Source: Undaria pinnatifida (Eukaryota > Sar > Phaeophyceae > Laminariales > Alariaceae). Taken from it: a DNA stretch of 64,000 nucleotides. This document shows positions 1 to 10,771 of the stretch, one piece after another. The DNA is taken from NCBI GenBank assembly GCA_012845835.1, contig JABAKD010000029.1, positions 1,742,970-1,806,969 on the forward strand, read 5' to 3'. The notes under the pieces were generated by a model. That model did not search any database and had not been told where the DNA came from. It saw nothing but the letters and a program-made list of their open reading frames with translations. The stretch's first letter is position 1. Each line of letters starts with the position of its first letter. The translations under genes were made by a program, and so were the position numbers.

Positions 1-905
1 TACAACGAGTGGTAGGATCTGCTTTGTTTTCGTTGAGTTCAATGGGGGGAGCGCGAAAGCGACAGTAAGGCCATTTCTTACACAGTCGGATTTGTCAGTC
101 GAAAACGGCCTTTTCCGACTGAAGCCCAGATGGGGCTTTCTTACACAGTCGAAAAAGGGCTGGCTTTTTCGACTCAATTTTTTTCGACTGGGTTTTCCAA
201 CTGGGGGATCCAGTCGAAAAGCTTGACTTTTTCGGCTGGATCTGCCAGTCGAACAGCTCAGTCGAAAAAGTTTTACACCTGATTTTTGAACCCATCGCAT
301 CGCTCATCCCACCACAAAGCACACACCCACACGCCCGCACACTCATACCAGGTACCGTTACAGCAGTATAATACGCAGCGCCTACGCTGCCTTGGCTATC
401 ACTACTACCTGTTGCTTCTCGCCGCAAGTCAGCGTGGCGCACTCCTAGCTCCGCTCGCCAGCAGCGTGTATCACCCGATGACTTGCTGTCATTGTTAATT
501 TTTTTGCTGTTTTTCTTTTTGTGTGCTCCCTTATTTCCCTCCCCACCGGCCTTATTGTTCCTTATTATGCCTTATGCCGGTGTCTTCTTCCTCTCCTTCG
601 TGTTGTTTTTGTCCGTGCAACAGGTATCTGTTCCTCTTCAGCACGTACGTTGTGCTTCTTGCAGCCTTTCCTTTCCTTTCCGATCTTCTAGCATCTCATT
701 CTTCAGAACACCTGTCGTTTGTTTTGCTTTGTTTGTTTGTTTCTTTTTTTTCTTTTTCTTTTCTTGTTTTTTTGTTGTCTTTTTTGTTTTCTTCTTTTTT
801 TTTAGTCTGGCTTGTTTTGTTGTGTTCTCGTACCCCGTACGCTAGCATATCACATATCAATTACTTTACCTTGATGAATTGCGACTGTTTGTGGTTCACT
901 CTGTT
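1..905 (+). repeat. Dispersed repeat M, copy 1, split by a MITE
   Basis: The first ~65 bases and the stretch from about 490 to 905 match the two sides of a continuous sequence at about 29,640-30,060. Shared landmarks are a G-rich run followed by GCG-CAAAAGCGGCAGT, TGCCGGT-TCTTCTTCCTC, CTTGCAGCCTTTC and TGTTCTCGTACCC. The middle is occupied by a Harbinger-like MITE from base 69. T-rich throughout, so the hydrophobic open frames read from it are compositional. No protein-coding signal seen. Function unknown. Confidence 0.55.
69..470 (+). mobile_element. Harbinger-like MITE, copy 1 (3' end missing)
   Basis: Starts GGCCATTTCTTACACAGTC with a possible 3-bp target duplicate TAA just before it. The body repeats CAGTCGAAAA many times, as in the full copies at 1,921-2,704 and 9,127-9,914. 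It can be followed to about 470 (the CAGCAGCGTGTATCAC stretch), after which the sequence returns to the host repeat, so the right half and right TIR are lost. No transposase reading frame. Confidence 0.75.
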
Positions 906-936
906 TCACAGCAGTAGTCTGTGACCACAGAAGTTG

Positions 937-1410
937 TATTCTCTAGTGTGTGTGTGTGTGTTCTTCACATTAAACCGTTCTTCTACTCGTCGACATCCAG
1001 CACACCCAGTGTCCGTACTGATTCTTCACCCTAGAAATATCAGCTCTGTGGTCACAAGCTACGACACAGAGATAATGCATCGTATTGCATTCGACAACGC
1101 AATGTCATGCCCTAGTACTGGGTACGACAGGCACAACATACATACGTCAGCAACAGAAATACATTGGAAGAGAGAAATACGAAATAAACAAAAACAAAAA
1201 CAAAAAACAAAAACAAAATAATAATAAGAAAACAAACAAAAACAAAGATAAAAATAAAACAAAACATGAAACAAACAAAATGAAGGGGAAATCGAAGAAA
1301 CAACCCAACCGGAAAGGACTAGTAGAATGAATCAGCACGCACTCTGGGTGTACTAATGTCGTTGGGCAGAAAGAACGGTTTAATATGAAGACAACACACA
1401 GCTGGAATGT
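937..1410. mobile_element. Foldback element of family F, copy 1
   Basis: The left end (about 946-1,030) reads TTCACATTAAACCGTTCTTC followed by a CACCCAGTGTCCGTACTGATTC-type block. The right end (about 1,328-1,402) is its inverse, giving terminal inverted repeats of roughly 75 bp. The middle is an A-rich CAAAAACAAAAAC tract. About 380 bp (937-1,315) recur nearly base for base at 28,334-28,712. No coding capacity, so non-autonomous. The superfamily is not clear to me. Confidence 0.65.
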
Positions 1411-1699
1411 ATTTTTATTTGTATCATATCTTATTGATAGTACTGGCTCTCTGATCAGAAAAGCGATATTATCATGGTTTTAGTCTACGAGATACACTTG
1501 TTTGAGAAAACGTGTGTCCTCCACTAACTTCAGTATCATAAAGAGCTGTCCAATTTCTTATTTCCTCGCTTTTTTTGGGCTACGTTTCTTCTGCAGCTCT
1601 TCCTTATTTGGAGACCGGCCGTGCAAGGTTGTGGACAGTGGACCAGGCCACTATCCACGGGAAGCTAGAACAAGGCGGTTCTGCTGTTGCAACTGCCTT
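1411..1699. other. Unassigned spacer
   Basis: Between the foldback element and the antisense mini-LTR element. I see no conserved coding segment, RNA gene or recognisable repeat. Short open frames are present but have no codon pattern or motif that supports them. Confidence 0.4.
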
Positions 1700-2868
1700 T
1701 GTCAAGTTGTTAGTGGGGTATTAGTCCGTTTAACTACTTGCAAAAGGTTAACCAATAGCTTACCCAAACTATTAATAAGCCCTATGACACTCTCCCTCCC
1801 CGAAACGGCGGGATAGCAGGTCGGCCGGACATACGGGCGGACCTGTCATTATCCAAGCGGTTTCATTTCTTGGGGGTACCGGGGAGAGTATTTTTCAAGT
1901 TCGACATGGCGAAAGTCTGAGGCCATATCTCACACAGTCAGATTTGTCAGTCGAAAACGTTTTCGACTGAAGCCCAAATCGAGCTTTCTTACACAGTCGA
2001 GAAAGGGCTTTTTCAACTCATTTTTTTTCGACTGAGTTTTCCGACTGGGGGATCCAGTCGAAAAACTTGACTTTTTCGACTGGATCTGTCAGTCGAAAAA
2101 CTCAGTCGAAAAAGTTTTTCACCTGTTTTTTTAACCGATCGCATCGCTCATCCCACCACAAAACACACACCCACACGCCCACACATCCATACCAGGTACC
2201 ACACAGCAGTATCATACAACAGCGCCGACGCTGCCTCGGCTATCACTGCTGTTCCTTCTCTCCGCAAGTCAGCGTGGTGTACTCCTAGCTCCGCTCGCCA
2301 GCAGCGTGTATCACACGACAGCAGTAGCGCGCGTTATCGATGCCATTTTGCCAACAACGGCTGCGCCTGCTGTAGCTTCGGCGGCTCTCGGCTGAGTGCA
2401 ACGCCACGAACGTAGCCTTGGCGGCTTTCGGCTAAGCCCAACGCCACCAACCCGCTTGGACGAAGGTTCGTCGCGCGTGAAGCACGCGTTGCTCGCGAAG
2501 AACGCGCGAAGCACAGAGCTGCCAACCGATTTTCGAGTGCCGTACAGCAGTACTCCCTCACACCAACCGCCTCTAGGAAGAGCACAAAAACTATAAAATC
2601 GACTTGACTGACGATAAGAAGGACCAGGAGAATCCAGTGGAGAAAAAGTCCAGTCGAAAAGGGCCGGTTTCGACTGGCGGAATCCGACTGTATAAGAAAT
2701 GGCCTGAAAATGTTTATTATTTTTGTGGATGGTGGGATTCAAACCCACAACCCAAAAAAACATGAGTCTGTCGACGACGCCATTTGTTGAAGAATTAGTG
2801 GGGCATTAGTCCGTTTGACCGCTTACAAAAGGTTAACCAATTGCTTACCCAAACTGAGCCTTATAACA
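1700..2868 (-). mobile_element. Tiny LTR element (TRIM/SMART type), antisense, interrupted by a MITE
   Basis: Read on the minus strand: an 84-bp 5' LTR (2,785-2,868) begins TGTTATAAGGC and ends CA. Two bases later comes a primer-binding-like TGGCGTCGTCGACAGAC. The short interior contains GTGGGTTTGAATCCCACC. A purine-rich tract lies next to the 3' LTR (1,700-1,789). Without the nested MITE at 1,921-2,704 and its 3-bp target duplication the element is about 382 bp, matching copies at 12,872 and 55,834. The flanks CCTT/CCTG could be a decayed 4-bp duplication. No gag or pol. Confidence 0.8.
1921..2704 (+). mobile_element. Harbinger-like MITE, copy 2 (complete, nested)
   Basis: 784 bp bounded by GGCCATATCTCACACAGTC and, inverted, GGCCATTTCTTATACAGTC, with TIR similarity for about 38 bp. 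It is flanked by TGA on both sides (1,918-1,920 and 2,705-2,707), a 3-bp target duplication. Three-base duplications and GGCC-type ends are typical of PIF/Harbinger elements; that class call is inference. The subterminal regions carry many CAGTCGAAAA units, possible transposase-binding sites. No transposase, so it needs a partner in trans. It sits inside the mini-LTR element and is therefore younger. Confidence 0.88.
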
Positions 2869-4324
2869 CCTGCCACTCTGCGACTGCTGCTATGTTGCTG
2901 CGATTCTGCTGCTGCAGCTGCTTTGTTTGGGTTTGCGGCTTATGTCTTGCGATCATTACATATGATATCATAGCTCCACGTACTGTATTATGTATGATTT
3001 CATGCTGCGCTGTCCTACCAGCTCTAACATAGTGTTGCTTATAAACATAATTACCCTTATCTCGGTCGCGGTCGGTCGTTAAACTTTTGTTTTTTGGACT
3101 TTTGGGCTGTACAGACTTCCAAAGCTGCACCTGCTGCTGGACTCTTCGAACAGCTTCCACAGCTGCTGGGCCATTCGAACGGCTGTCCCAGAACGTCAAA
3201 ACGTCAGCTATGTTTTGTAATTTCAATGCTGGTGGTGGTGATTAAGGCTGCAAATATTGCATCAGCTGCTGCTGCCGTTCGTTTCCCCCCCCCTATCCGC
3301 TGCTGCTCACAACGTCAGCAGTTTCCGTGTCGTACTTGGTGCTGATTTTTTACCGCTGCACCACAGCGCTGTCGCCAAAGCTTCCAGCGCCACCGCCAGC
3401 CCCCCCGCGCCGCCGCGGCAGCCGCTGCTGCTGCTGCTGCTACTGCTGTTGGTGTCTATACTACGTAAGTTGTTGAAGGTAAAAAATCGGCTGTCTGTGG
3501 TCATGACCTCGCCTAGCCTATCTTCCTTGCTACATACTCGTTCCATGGCGGAGTGTCTATGCGTGGGGAGCATGGGAGGGAGGGAGCTGACTGTGATAAT
3601 GGTACTAATGCTGTCTGTGATTGGGCTCCTTAGGGGAAGGCGCTCAAGTGCTGGCTGCGGAGGTCGCCGTTGCTGCAGCAACGTGTTTCGCGAACTCTCA
3701 TCGTTTGTTTCGGATCGCCCAACACAGCTGCAGCTTCGAGTATTTATTTACACCAAGACAGCAGTCAAATCGCACATACATCTAAAGTACCCGCAAATTG
3801 TTGCACATGGCCGGTCACTCATGGACCAGTCAGTGTATTTTCCTAGAAGATCTGGAAATACCTGGTAGGCTACAACAGCATCAGATCACCATAATTTATC
3901 TGGGCCGTCCTTACAGCAGTAGTATCACAAATACAAACCTTCCTTATTTCCGATACTACATCCGGATCAATTCCATTGCAGCACGGGGGTGCAAAATGCA
4001 AAAAAAGCATCCGCCTCTTGCGTCACCCTTCCTCTGAAGGGGAACCTTCTTAGTGTATGTACCGTGAGGGGATTTTTTTTTTCTTCTTTCCGTGCGCAGC
4101 CTTTCTACCGTTGAAGCGTTTTTTTTTTTTTTTATTTGGTAGTGATGGGAAATCTGAACTCTTACAATTTCGAATGGTATTCATTTTCATGTTCCCAAGT
4201 TACCAGGGGCTAGTGGTTTCCCCCGAATCTATACGTACGTAGTAGAATTGGTTCTGAGGTTTGAATCTCACGTGGTTATGAGTTTTGAGGTTAAAAAAAG
4301 CAAAAATCAAAGGGATCACCTGCT
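2869..4324. other. Unassigned region rich in CTG/GCTGCTG clusters
   Basis: Contains CTG-rich patches at about 2,885-2,930, 3,120-3,170 and 3,250-3,450. An open frame of 203 codons on + (3,257-3,868) and one of 124 codons on the opposite strand overlap these patches. Both look compositional (runs of Leu or Ser) and neither has a recognisable domain. A 5' exon of the hydrolase gene could hide here, but I cannot support one. TACCTGGTA occurs at 3,859. Confidence 0.35.
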
Positions 4325-4447
4325 CAGAGTCCTTAGCAGCGTGGGTAGGCGCAATTCGATGAGAGTCGATGAGGAGAAAAGGCTGAAGTCTTCTCGCGGT
4401 AAAAGTGCAAGCACATACGGGGTAGTGCGGAGGGGGTGGAAGAGCCT
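4325..4447 (+). repeat. SINE family B tail fragment
   Basis: AGCAGCGTGGGTAGGCGCAA followed by a CGATGAGAGTCGATGAGGA stretch and TTCTCGCGGTAAAAG matches the body of the antisense SINE at 13,905-14,258 and the fragment at 43,995. The tRNA-like head is missing. It is joined directly, tail to tail, to a minus-strand SINE A fragment. Confidence 0.65.
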
Positions 4448-4640
4448 GCTTTTTTTCTTTTTTTTTCACACACTTCTACTTTCCAGCTTTTGGACAAGCC
4501 GTGGTCACAGGTGTCGTCCCTTCTTCCCCACGGTTCTTGCCTTCAAGTTGTATCGCGCTTAGGGTTCAGCAATCCCACTGCTCGTCGGTTTTTGATCGAG
4601 TGTTGCTGAATCACGCTCTCGCTCACGTAACCTTGGAAAG
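4448..4640 (-). repeat. SINE family A fragment, antisense
   Basis: T-run at 4,451-4,467, then the reversed tail of SINE A: CTTCTACTTTCCAGC, GACAAGCCGTGGTCACAGG, ATCGCGC-TAGGGTTCAGCAA and TCGAGTGTTGCTGA. The tRNA-like head is absent. The full-length copies at 30,805 and 61,189 show the complete order. Confidence 0.75.
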
Positions 4641-5040
4641 TTACGTGTAGGGAGGGAGAAAAGGAAATAAAAAGTGAGTGGGAAGACAGCACATGGGATG
4701 AAAAAAGTCTGAAAAAAATGCAAACAGGTACGAAAGGAAGGGTGAAATGAAAGACACGCACGCAACATTGAACAATATGTGCGTTCTTCACAATAAAGCG
4801 TTATTTCGTAAATTCTACCGACGTTTTGTTGTTTTCGTTTTTCTCGTGCCGTCTCTATTTCCTGTTTCACTCTTTGAAACAGTTGTTTCCTTTCTTTGTT
4901 TTTCTTCTTTCATAACATTTTTTCTCTACTATTATTTTTTTGCTTCAAATAATAGTGATAGTGTAATGATGTTGTGATGTTAAAAAATGTGGTGTGCTTC
5001 GAAGCTTACATGTATCATATGTTTTGCTCTTGTGTTCATT

Positions 5041-5044
5041 GCGG

Positions 5045-5091
<47 letters not shown>

Positions 5092-5114
5092 CTTGCTGTT
5101 GTTCTTGCTGTTGC

Positions 5115-5166
<52 letters not shown>
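5041..5166 (+). repeat. (GTT)n microsatellite
   Basis: About 125 bp of GTT repeats with CTT/GCT interruptions, next to an antisense SINE B fragment where its poly-A end would be. Long poly-Val/Leu/Cys and poly-Gln/Thr frames read from it are artefacts of the repeat. Confidence 0.95.
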
Positions 5167-5167
<1 letters not shown>

Positions 5168-5330
5168 GCTCATCCCATTTAATACCTTCGCACGTTTTTC
5201 TTCTCCTTCTTCCCCCTTCCAACTACGGTATGCGCCTTCATTATTTATCGCGAGCAGATTTAGGCCCTTTCTTCCCTCGTCGACTCGCATCGAATTGCCC
5301 CTACCCACATGATGGGTGCTCTCAGCATTG
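5167..5330 (-). repeat. SINE family B fragment, antisense
   Basis: CATCCCATTTAATACCTTCG, a TACGGTATGCGCCTTCATT stretch, TTATCGCGAG, CCCTCGTCGACTCGCATCGA and CTACCCACATGATGGGTGCT follow the same order as 13,920-14,130. The tRNA-like head is missing on the right. Confidence 0.7.
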
Positions 5331-6402
5331 ATTTCTTTGATTTGTCATTTTTTCAAATTAACTCAAAAGTCCGGCATTGCATGGCCAAATGCCAAATCAC
5401 CTTTCAAGCGCAGAAAGGTGATTTATAACACGGTTGAATACGTAGCTAACAATGATACGTTCAGACAAACAGCCGGCGTATCAGCAGTGCAATGACCACA
5501 AAACAGCTGCAACCTAATGGGCAATGACACAGGACAGCCTTCATGGCCAGCTGGTTATGGCCCATAATAGGCTGCAAGGTGCAACCCCTTTTTTTTCACA
5601 AACTTGCTTGGAATTAGAATGGAAAAAAAAACGACTGCAAATATTTCAGGAGAGGGCAGTTTTGGCCTGCGACGGACGACCGTCTAGACTCGATATACTA
5701 GGTTTAGTGTAGGATCTCCTATAGTTGTGACGAACGCCGCCGAAAACTGCTGATTCCTCCAATGATGTCACTATATAGTGCTTGTATGTGCCAGCCGACA
5801 GTACCGGCAGTATATAGGACACCGGCACCATTGGGTATAGTACAATATACTGTGTTTTTAGTCGTGCCAAGCGATTTCACCGGCATTGTGAAGGAAGTAG
5901 GCGCTGTTCAACAGGCATTGTAGGGAGACCCCCACTTAGTAGTGTCGCCATGGCGATGCAGCGACCAACCAGCTTCAACGTTTCCCGCTGTCCGCTGCTG
6001 GGCGAAGTAAGGATGGTTGTACGAGCCAATGACGGATCAATCCAGACAAAAGATCCGAGATCCGGAGCTGACCCACGATCTTAGCTTTTTTTTTGCCGGT
6101 AAGGGGATCGGGGGGACGGTTAGAGTGGTTCGGGCTTGGCGTGATTCTGTCCATCCCTCCTTGTGCAGCACAGCAGCACAGCGAGCCACCCGAGAAGCAT
6201 CGAAGCCTTGGTGTTGTCCTCTGGCCTGGCTTTTACCGTGCCTCCTGTGCTGCTGCTGTGTCCTGTGCACGAGGGAGGGAGCTATCATCGAGGTGTTGTT
6301 CGGGCCTCCTCAGCTACAAAGAACGAGGGAGAGGTTTGAGGGAGTTGGGAGAAAAAGAGGAGGAGATCGAGCTCTATCTGTGATCCTACTGTGGACTTAA
6401 AT
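5331..6402. other. Unassigned region
   Basis: No exon, RNA gene or repeat family that I can anchor. Open frames of 80-130 codons around 6,017-6,400 overlap on both strands and lack conserved motifs. The stretch 6,150-6,390 is somewhat more GC-rich and could hide an exon, but I cannot support one. Confidence 0.3.
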
Positions 6403-6550
6403 TCAAGGACCGTTTGGTATTCATGTTTGTACAAAAAAGTTCGTTATATTTTCGCCCGACTTGGTATGCTATGGTACTAGTTTGAGCGGATATATAAGGA
6501 CAGTGTAATATTCATGTTTATGCACAAACGGTCCTTATATTTGTGCCCGT
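6403..6550. repeat. Short foldback element
   Basis: Begins AAGGACCGTTTGGTATTCAT and closes with ACAAACGGTCCTTATAT, an inverted repeat with a ~110-bp interior. The same terminal motif bounds a ~400-bp block at about 15,616-16,012, so this is a dispersed family. Confidence 0.6.
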
Positions 6551-7534
6551 AGTGGATCATGTGACTGCTTGATAGCGGGTGGGCATGTCTTGCAGCTAGC
6601 AAGCCGGTGGATGGCTGTCGATCACGACGACGGTGGCATGCGTTCGTGCTTAGCGAGGGCAGTGGTATGCGCGTGCGTCCTCGTGATGAGATGGGCCCTC
6701 GCGCCCTTTTGAGGTGAGATGCAAGGTGCAAGTAAACTGAGAGTGCTTTTCGCGCGATGAACGAAAAAGTTGCTGTTATCAGATTGTTTGTTTTGGTAAG
6801 TGTTTTGTTGGCCTGCTGTAGTTTTAGGCGGGTTATTTGTTATTCACCCTGTTTTTGGTCTGCACACGGATTTTGCCTGTGTTTTTATAGACCTCTTTTT
6901 GTTGCTAATAAATATGGTGGTGTTGATGTTGTGGTTGTTGTTGATGTTGTCGCGATCTTTGCTGCTGGTGCTGGTGCTCCTGCTGCTGCTGCGGCCGTGA
7001 GCCGTTGGCTGCCGCTGCCGCTGCCGCGCCTATTTGTGCTTCACGCGGATCGAATCGAGACAGGTCAAGGTTTTTCTTCGACAGTGAGTAGTGAAGCTTT
7101 GATGCATTAAGCGCTGCCTATCGTGCGCCGCGCCGCTCCTCAAAAATAAAAACGTTTTGTGGATTATTCGATAGCTCCATTGTTGCAGCGCGTCGTTTCG
7201 CTAATTTGTGATGGGTAGGCTGTGGGCTGCTGTGTCTCTCTACCTCTGGCTGTTTGACCGCAATTGGTGGTAACAGCAGTTGTATGATGCACATGTAAGT
7301 AAAACACGTGTGATAGGCTAACGTCTCGGGAGGCAGAACTTTCGCCCTGTTGACAGACAGCAAATGGGTAGTAACTAGCCTTGACTGACGCCAAACTCGT
7401 AGGTTTTCCTGAGTAGTCTGCACCCTTGACACGTGAAAGCGCACGCTTTGCCCTCTTTGACATGTCTCTTGACATCCCAGCAGTGGTATATACCAGATAT
7501 AATGCTTAGCCGTATGTGTTTCCTCGTACATTCG
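6551..7534. other. Unassigned region
   Basis: GTTGTTGTTGATGTTGT-like and GCTGCTG-rich patches at 6,920-7,020. Open frames here are short and mainly hydrophobic, with no supported gene. A family F terminus begins near 7,535. Confidence 0.3.
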
Positions 7535-7620
7535 ACGCATGTGTTGTCTTCACATTAAACCATTCTTTCTACCCGACGACATCAGTAGACCCAGTGTCCG
7601 TGCTGATTCTTCCTCCTGCT
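7535..7620 (+). repeat. Family F terminus (solo end)
   Basis: TTCACATTAAACCATTCTTT, then CCCGACGACATCAGTAGACC and GTGTCCGTGCTGATTCTTC match the left end of the foldback at 937-1,410. No inverted partner found nearby. Confidence 0.6.
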
Positions 7621-8169
7621 GCGTAGAGAGTTACATGTTTACCAGGTGTTCGTTATGCACGAGTTGCGTGGTCACGAAACTACGGAAAAAAAAAAAAAAA
7701 CGAAATAACAGAACGTAGTCTATAACTTGTAAATTTTGAAAATATCAAAATGTGGGTCGCATGTTGTGAGGCTCGCGTATTGCTGAGACTGGAGATACTG
7801 CTGTAGTAGCTACTGCTGCTGTATACCTGGTATATGAAACTGGAGACTAGGCTGAGGAGCCTTATCTTATTCGCAGTTGAGCAACTTGAAATATACTATT
7901 AATAGTATTTACAGAAGAAACGGAAATCACACTTCAGCTGTGAGATCGAAACAAGATACTTCGAAGTATCTTGTGCCAAATTAGTACCAGTATAAACCAC
8001 CAAAACAAAAACAAAAATGACAAAAATCCACAAAACTGGACCGGATACGAGTGCTAACAAGCATACCAGTACTGCCGTACATATAGCCTCGAGATAACAA
8101 GATACCACGTTTTCTTCTTGCTTTCGTTTTCTTTTTTCCTTTCTTCCCCGTATTGTTGCGAACAGTGTG

Positions 8170-9010
8170 CTCGCTTGCATCTTTATTTTGCCCGCGTGTT
8201 CATTGCGGTTTATTGCATGGCCAAATCACAAATCACCTTGCTGTATTTCCAATGTGTAACTCTGTCTCGTAGTTTGTGACCACAGAGCTCGTCTCTCTAC
8301 GTACGAGCTACGAGGCATCGATACGGACACTGGTTGTGCTGGATGCAGATGGGTGGAATATCTGTGAAATGTGAAGCACACGCACACACCCTTGGGGCGA
8401 AACTCGAAGTTCACGGCGATTGTATGGACAACGGGAGAGTGTAAAGTGCATATTGTGAACACGTGAACACTGCTGTTCGTTTTATTAGCATTAAACAGAC
8501 GTTCCCACCCATCTGCATCCAGCACAGCCAGTGTCCGTGCTGATGCCTCATAGAGAGACTTTTTTTCCCCCTTTTGTTGCGAGTAGTCTGGTGTGCTGGC
8601 TTGCATCTTTTTGTTGCCCGCGTGTTCATTGCGGTTCATTGCATGGCCAAATCACAAGTCACCTTGCTGTAGTTCCAATGTGTAACTCTGTCTCGTAGTT
8701 TGTGACCACAGAGCTCGTCTCTTCACGTACGAGCTACGAGGCATCGATACGGACACTGGTTGTGCTGGATGCAGATGGGTGGAATATCTGTTAAATGTGA
8801 AGCGCACGCACACAACCTTGGGGCGAAACTCGAAGTTCACGGCGATTGTATGGACAACGGGAGAGTGTAAAGTGTAAAGTGTGAAGACGTGAACACGGCT
8901 GTTCGTTTTATTAGCATTAAACTGACATTTCCACCCATCTGCATCCAGCACAGCCAGTGTCCGTGCTGATGCCTCATAGAGAGACGAACTCTCTGGTCAC
9001 AAACTTGGAT
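8170..9010. repeat. Family F unit in tandem, two copies of ~429 bp
   Basis: Copy 1 begins near 8,173 and copy 2 near 8,602 at the shared GCTTGCATCTTT block; CCCGCGTGTTCATTGCGG, CAAATCACAA-TCACCTTGC and TTTGTGACCACAGAGCTCGT recur in order. Each copy also contains an internal inverted pair: TGGTTGTGCTGGATGCAGAT on the left arm and ATCTGCATCCAGCACAGCCA on the right. Related single copies occur at about 30,310-30,530. Confidence 0.8.
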
Positions 9011-9126
9011 GTAGATGGGTGGAGATATCAGTTTCACGGGAAGAACTAGCACATGGTCGAATCTGAAGGTGTTAAACCCTTGGCAACTTCAGACACAAGA
9101 ATTGACGAAAAATGGAAAATGTTGTT

Positions 9127-9914
9127 AGGCCATTTCTTATACAGTCGCATTTGTCAGTCGAAAACTGCCTTTTTGGACTGAAGCCCAAATTGGGCTTTCT
9201 TACACAGTCGTAAAAGGGCTTTTCCGACTCAACTTTTCTCGACTGAGAATTCCGACTGGCGGATCCAATCGAAAACGTCGAATTTTTCGACTGAATCCTC
9301 CGGTCCAAAAACTCAGTCGAAGAAGTTTTATACGTGTTTTTTGAACCGATTGCATCGCTTATCCCACCACCAAACACACACTCACACGGCCACACGGCCA
9401 TACACCCATACGAGGTACCACACAGCAGTATCATCCAAGCGCTGACGCTGGCTTGGCTATCAATCCTGTTTGGTGCTTCTCGCAGCAAGTCAGCGTGGCG
9501 CATTCCTAGTTCCGCTCGCCAGCAGCGTGTATCGCACGACGGCAGCAGCGCGCGGTATCGATCCCATGCTGCCAACAACGGCTGCGCCTGCTGTAGCTTT
9601 GGCGGCTCTCGACTGAGTGCAACTCCGCGAAAGTAGCTTTGACGGCTTTCGGCTAAGCCCAAAGCCGCCAACCCGCTGGGACGAGGGTTCGTCGAGCCGT
9701 TGCTCGCGGAGAAAGCGCGAAGCACAGAGCAGCCAACCGATTTCGACTGCAGTAAAGCAGTACTCCCTCACAACAACCGCCTCTAGGAAGACAAAAACTA
9801 TAAAATCGACTCGACTGACGATAAGAAGAAGGACCAGAAGAATCCAGTCGAAAAAAAGTCCAGTCGAAAAGGGCCGTTTTCGACTGGCGGAATCCGATTG
9901 TGTAAGCAATGGCC
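9127..9914 (+). mobile_element. Harbinger-like MITE, copy 3 (complete)
   Basis: 788 bp bounded by GGCCATTTCTTATACAGTCG and the inverted end CGATTGTGTAAGCAATGGCC, with TTA on both sides (9,124-9,126 and 9,915-9,917). It is collinear with the copy at 1,921-2,704, including the CAGTCGAAAA clusters and a GC-rich middle. No transposase frame; the long open frames on either strand span the whole repeat and are not conserved as proteins between copies. Confidence 0.9.
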
Positions 9915-10174
9915 TTAGAGGTCGGGAACCGAATCAAGAATATTCTGGCTTTCGTTGCGAGATAAAATTTTGGAGGCGTTTTGGTTCATAGCCCTGTGGT
10001 TGAAGAATTGGCATGGACTCCACCAGCATCGCAGTTTCGGTTGATCGCGTCAGTAGGTATACCAAGTGGATACAGCACGAGACGGTCCTGGCAGACTGGT
10101 AAAACTCGCGTGCAGACAGTAGTGCTGTTGCTTGTGGCTGGCCGGCAGCTGCTTGGCCAGGTATTCGTGAAATT

Positions 10175-10395
10175 GACGAAAAAACTGCCGATTACAGCAT
10201 CGGCCACATGCATCGGCCACATGAAGCAATACATCTAAGCTGCTGGTGTAGTAGTAGATGTGTTCAACCTGCAACGCAGGAAGCTGTGAGGCGACCGTGA
10301 GGCATGGCGATATACGCTCGGATTGCCTCAAAGCTTTTCATAGCCGCTTGATTAGATCGCTCGCGCTCGCCGCTTTTTGGTCTCTATGACGCAAG
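10175..10395 (+). repeat. Dispersed repeat K, copy 1
   Basis: The stretch from AAAAAACTGCCGATTACAGC through CATGAAGCAA, CTGCTGGTGTAG, GCAACGCAGGAAGCTGTGAG and GATTAGATCGCTCGCGCTCG recurs at about 18,055-18,255. No coding evidence. Nature of the repeat unknown. Confidence 0.6.
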
Positions 10396-10660
10396 GTACG
10401 ATAGAAGTGTACCTTTTTTTGGCTATTTTGTTTTCTGAATGACGGGCCGCTCCTCAACCCAAAATCGTCCGAATTAGGAAAAAAAAAATTGGGACGATTT
10501 TCGTTTTATACCTAGGCCGTAGGATGTTTTTGTCCGGTACGTACCAGTTTTGTTTTTCTCCAAATCGGTTTTTAGGAGAGGTCTTAAGCTCCCCAATTAA
10601 GGAGTAGTATTAGAAAAAAATTGGTGCACCTCTATCGTAGCACGCGTCCTGTACTATAAT
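10396..10660. repeat. Dispersed repeat I fragment
   Basis: Motifs TTTCTGAATGACGGG, CAAAATCGTCCGAA and GTGCACCTCTATCGTAGCA recur at about 21,600-21,870 and 62,890-63,120. The paired blocks suggest another foldback-like non-autonomous element, but I could not define its ends. Confidence 0.45.
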
Positions 10661-10771
10661 CGAGATATAATAGTCCCAAAGGGTTGATTCGATCCCTGTC
10701 GTAGGCCGTCACGACTGTCCAAACATGCCCTTCTACACCCAAGCTAACACGAATTAGTCTCGAAACCCCTC

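Noticed and set aside
3257-3868. 203-codon open frame as a gene
   Set aside because: Leu/Ser/Pro runs from CTG-rich DNA, overlapping frames on both strands, and no conserved block or splice context.
4974-5331. Poly-Cys/Val/Leu/Gln/Thr open frames
   Set aside because: They are translations of the (GTT)n microsatellite plus an antisense SINE B fragment.
9072-9725. 217-codon minus-strand frame
   Set aside because: It lies across the MITE, and the corresponding frames in the other MITE copies are not conserved as protein.
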